This document shows, piece after piece, positions 61,221-64,000 of a stretch of 64,000 nt of DNA. Each line of letters opens with the position of its first letter. Positions within the stretch are counted from its first letter, which is position 1. The notes below the pieces were generated by a model. That model had not been told where the DNA came from, did not search any database, and saw only the letters and a program-made list of their open reading frames with translations. The stretch spans positions 14,260,001-14,324,000 of the forward strand of contig OX388348.1 of NCBI GenBank assembly GCA_947579665.1, read 5' to 3'. A program made the translations under genes and the position numbers. The DNA is from Sympetrum striolatum. Lineage: Eukaryota > Arthropoda > Insecta > Odonata > Libellulidae.

Positions 61221-62606
61221 TGTGTGTGTGTGTATGTGTGTGTGTGATAATGGGCGTTATAGCTCGAAAACTAAAAGTCGTATCAATACCAAACTTCATA
61301 TATAGTACTGTTGTGTGTGCTGTCAGAGTTGATTAGATTTTGGAGTAAATCCGTCAACCGGAAGTCGAGCTTTATTCATTAAAGCTCATTTCCGGTTTTC
61401 AAAATATCTCCATAAATATGATATATACGTCTATTGTATTACTTATAAAAGTTTTAGATAGTATAATTTACTATAACTTTTGTATTTAACATATTTTTGT
61501 ATCACCGGTTGATTAGGAGTTATTCGTGAAATACTGATAAACCGGAAAAAGATGATTATGTACTTTGTGGGCGCTCTAACATGAACACTATTTGTCGGAT
61601 CAACACCAAATTTCATACATAGTACTTTTATTACAGTCGTTAGAGTTGATTAGTTTTTGGAGTAAATCGGCTTACCGGAAGTCGAGCTTCATTGTTCAAA
61701 GCTCATTTCCGGTTTTCAAAATATCTCCATTAATATGATATTTAGGTATATACTATTTTTTATAAATGTTGTAGAAAATTTATTTTACTATACCTTTTGT
61801 ATGAAACATTTTTGCATCACTGATTGTTTAGGAGTTATCCATGAAATACTGATAAACCGGAAGTTGCTGATTATGTACGTTGTGTAAAGCTCATTTTTGG
61901 TTTTCAAAATATATCCATAAATATGATATATTGGTATGTTGTATTCCTTATAAAAGTTTTAGATAATATAATTTACTATAACTTTTGTATTTAATATATT
62001 TTTGTATCACCGGTTGATTAATAGTTATTCGTGCAATACCGATAACCCGGGAAGTAGCTGTTATGTACTTTGTGGGCGCTCTAACATGAAAACTATTTGG
62101 CGGATCAACACCAAATTTCATATGTAGTACTTCTATTACAGTCATTACAGTTGATTAGTTTTTGGAGTGAATCGGTTAACCGGAAGTTGAGCTTAATTCT
62201 TCAAAGCTAATTTCCGGTTTTCAAAATATCTCCATAAATATGGTATTTAGGTATATACTATTATTTGTAAAAGTTTTAGAAAAAGTAATGTACTATAACT
62301 TTTGGAAGAAACATTTTTGTATCACTGATTGTGTAGGAGTTATTCATGAAATACTGATAAACCGGAAGTTGCTGATTATGTACTTTGTGGGCGCTCTGGG
62401 CTCTATGGGCGAAAGGTCAATTTCATCGTTTTTCATCGATCATGTCCCGTAAAAATTATTTATCCTGTTTTTGGCATCAAAGATAATATATAATATTAAT
62501 AACTCAAATTCCAAGTTTAGATGGAATATAGAGTTCGAAATTATTGCGGTAGATAAATATTTACATCTTATATATATGGAGAAAGTCATGTGCTGGCCAC
62601 ATCAGA
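61045..62606 (+). mobile_element. Helentron-like element E7
   Basis: About 1.56 kb, forward, with a TG tract at about 61,173-61,248 and complete ends. Only 43 bases of satellite separate its 5' end from the 5' end of inverted E6, so the pair forms a 3.2-kb near-palindrome. Confidence 0.9.
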
Positions 62607-64000
62607 TTTTTTTTTTTCTATTTTGCCTTAATTTTTGTAATTTTATCGAGATATGATCGAAAAATGCAACGAAAACGGACAATATTAGCGAAATTGCTAT
62701 TTTTTCCTCTATTTAGCCTTCATTTTCGAACTTTTATCGAGTTTTGATAGATAAAAACAACGAAAAATTGTAATTTTAGCGTAACTAAATTTTTTTTACA
62801 TCTATTTTGCCGTAATATTTGTCATTTTATCGAGATATGATCGAAAAAAGAAAATAAAAACAGTAAATATATGCGATATTCCAACTTTTTTATTCCATTT
62901 TGCCGAAATTTTCAAAATTTTATCGAGATAAAATAGAAAAAAGCGACGAATAAGGATAATTTTAGTGAAAATTCCATTTTTTTTTCCTCAATTTTGCCTT
63001 AATTTTCGTAATTTTACCGAGTTTTGATCGATAAAAAAACGTAAAATTATAATTTTAGCCTTATTTAATTTTTTTTTAAATATATTTAGCCTTAATTTTT
63101 GTCATTTTATCGAGATATGATCGAACAAAAAAACGAAAACGAATAATATTAGCAAAATATAAACTTTTTCTACTATTTTGCATTTCTTTTCTTTATTTTA
63201 TCAAAATGCCATTGAAAAAAGAGACCAAACGGGAAAATTTTAGAGAAAAAAAAGTATTTTGATTCCTCTCTTTTGCATTAATTTCGTTGTTTTATCGAGT
63301 TTTGATAAAAAAAATAGTTGAAATTTTGCAAAAATTGTCCGTTTTCGTTGCTTTTTTCAGTCATATCTCGATAAAATGACAAAAATTAAGGCTACATAGA
63401 TGAAAAAAAAATAAATATTGCTAGAATAATAATTTTACGTTTTTTTATCGATCAAAACTCGGTAAAATTACGAATATTAAGGTGAAATAGAGGAAATAAA
63501 TTTAAATTTCGCTAGTATTATCCGTTTTCGTTGGTTTTTTCGATCATATCTCGATTAAATGACAAATATAACGGCAAAATAGATGAAAAAAATTGAAATC
63601 ACGCGAAAATTACAATTTTTCGTTGCTTTTTTCGATCATATCTCGATAAAATTTCGAAAATGAAAGCAAAATAGAGGATCAAAATAGAAATTTCGCTAAT
63701 ATTAACCGATTTCGTTGCTTTTTTCGATCATCTCTTGAAAAAATGACGAAATATATATGCAAAATAAATGAATGAAATGAAACTTTAGCTATATTTTCCG
63801 TTTTCGTTCCTTTTTTCGATTATATCTCGATAAAATGACAAAAATTAATGCTTAACAGAGGAAAGAAATTGAATTTTCCTAATTACAATCCGTTTTCGCA
63901 GCTTTTTTCAATAATATTTCGATAAAATAAAAAATTTAAGGCAAAATAGAGGAAAAAAATGAAATTTTGCTAATCTTTTCCATTTTCGTTGCTTTTTTCG
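62607..64000. repeat. Satellite C, right block, continuing past the window
   Basis: 92-bp-type monomers in the first orientation up to about 63,310, then the second. The left part (62,615-62,990) is an inverted duplicate of 54,910-55,265. The array is not finished at the window end. Confidence 0.88.

Overview
The window looks like nuclear DNA of an animal, most likely an arthropod. It is AT-rich and gene-poor, has no bacterial-style operons, and is full of eukaryotic transposable elements: several 5'-truncated non-LTR retrotransposons, a tRNA-derived SINE, a broken piggyBac element, tiny fold-back DNA elements and a large satellite block. The species cannot be named from the sequence. No complete host gene was found. 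At most there are a few isolated exon-like segments with good splice sites.

Layout. 0.3-1.35 kb: minus-strand reverse-transcriptase remnant (jockey/CR1-like). 4.9-5.2 kb: tRNA-derived SINE. 7.9-8.6 kb: plus-strand non-LTR C-terminus with a 3' UTR hairpin. 9.5 kb: a perfect 16-bp-stem hairpin. 9.7-10.0 kb: another non-LTR 3' tail. 10.1 and 14.1 kb: two copies of a short interspersed repeat. 14.2-14.9 kb: two tails of one non-LTR family, one carrying a 77-bp TA-flanked fold-back insertion while the other preserves the empty site. 15.95, 22.8, 25.5 and 4.7 kb: exon-like segments. 18.7-19.8 kb: non-LTR C-terminus and 3' UTR. 20.1 and 23.5 kb: minus-strand non-LTR 3' ends. 25.9-26.8 kb: an old tandem duplication. 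33.7 kb: an 83-bp palindromic element. 36.78-39.49 kb: a full-length but mutated piggyBac element with perfect 14-bp ends. The rest up to 40.65 kb is AT-rich sequence in which no gene is recognised.

From 40.65 kb to the end everything is repetitive. Two related satellites (periods about 161 and 92 bp) form the background, and the 92-bp satellite changes strand several times. Into its T-runs are inserted eight copies (one diverged, one 3'-incomplete) of a 0.7-2.6-kb element. The intact copies share a 14-bp inverted terminal motif, a 5' hairpin, a (TG)n core, an internal array of about 315-bp repeats, and a 3' hairpin followed by CAGA and a T-run. They sit in head-to-tail pairs and vary in internal repeat number. 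An inverted paralogous copy of one insertion locus keeps the unoccupied site. This architecture resembles non-autonomous Helentron-type rolling-circle elements (HINE/DINE-like), though that class assignment is an inference. It is the most interesting system in the window: a rolling-circle-like element family apparently specialised on T-runs of a host satellite.
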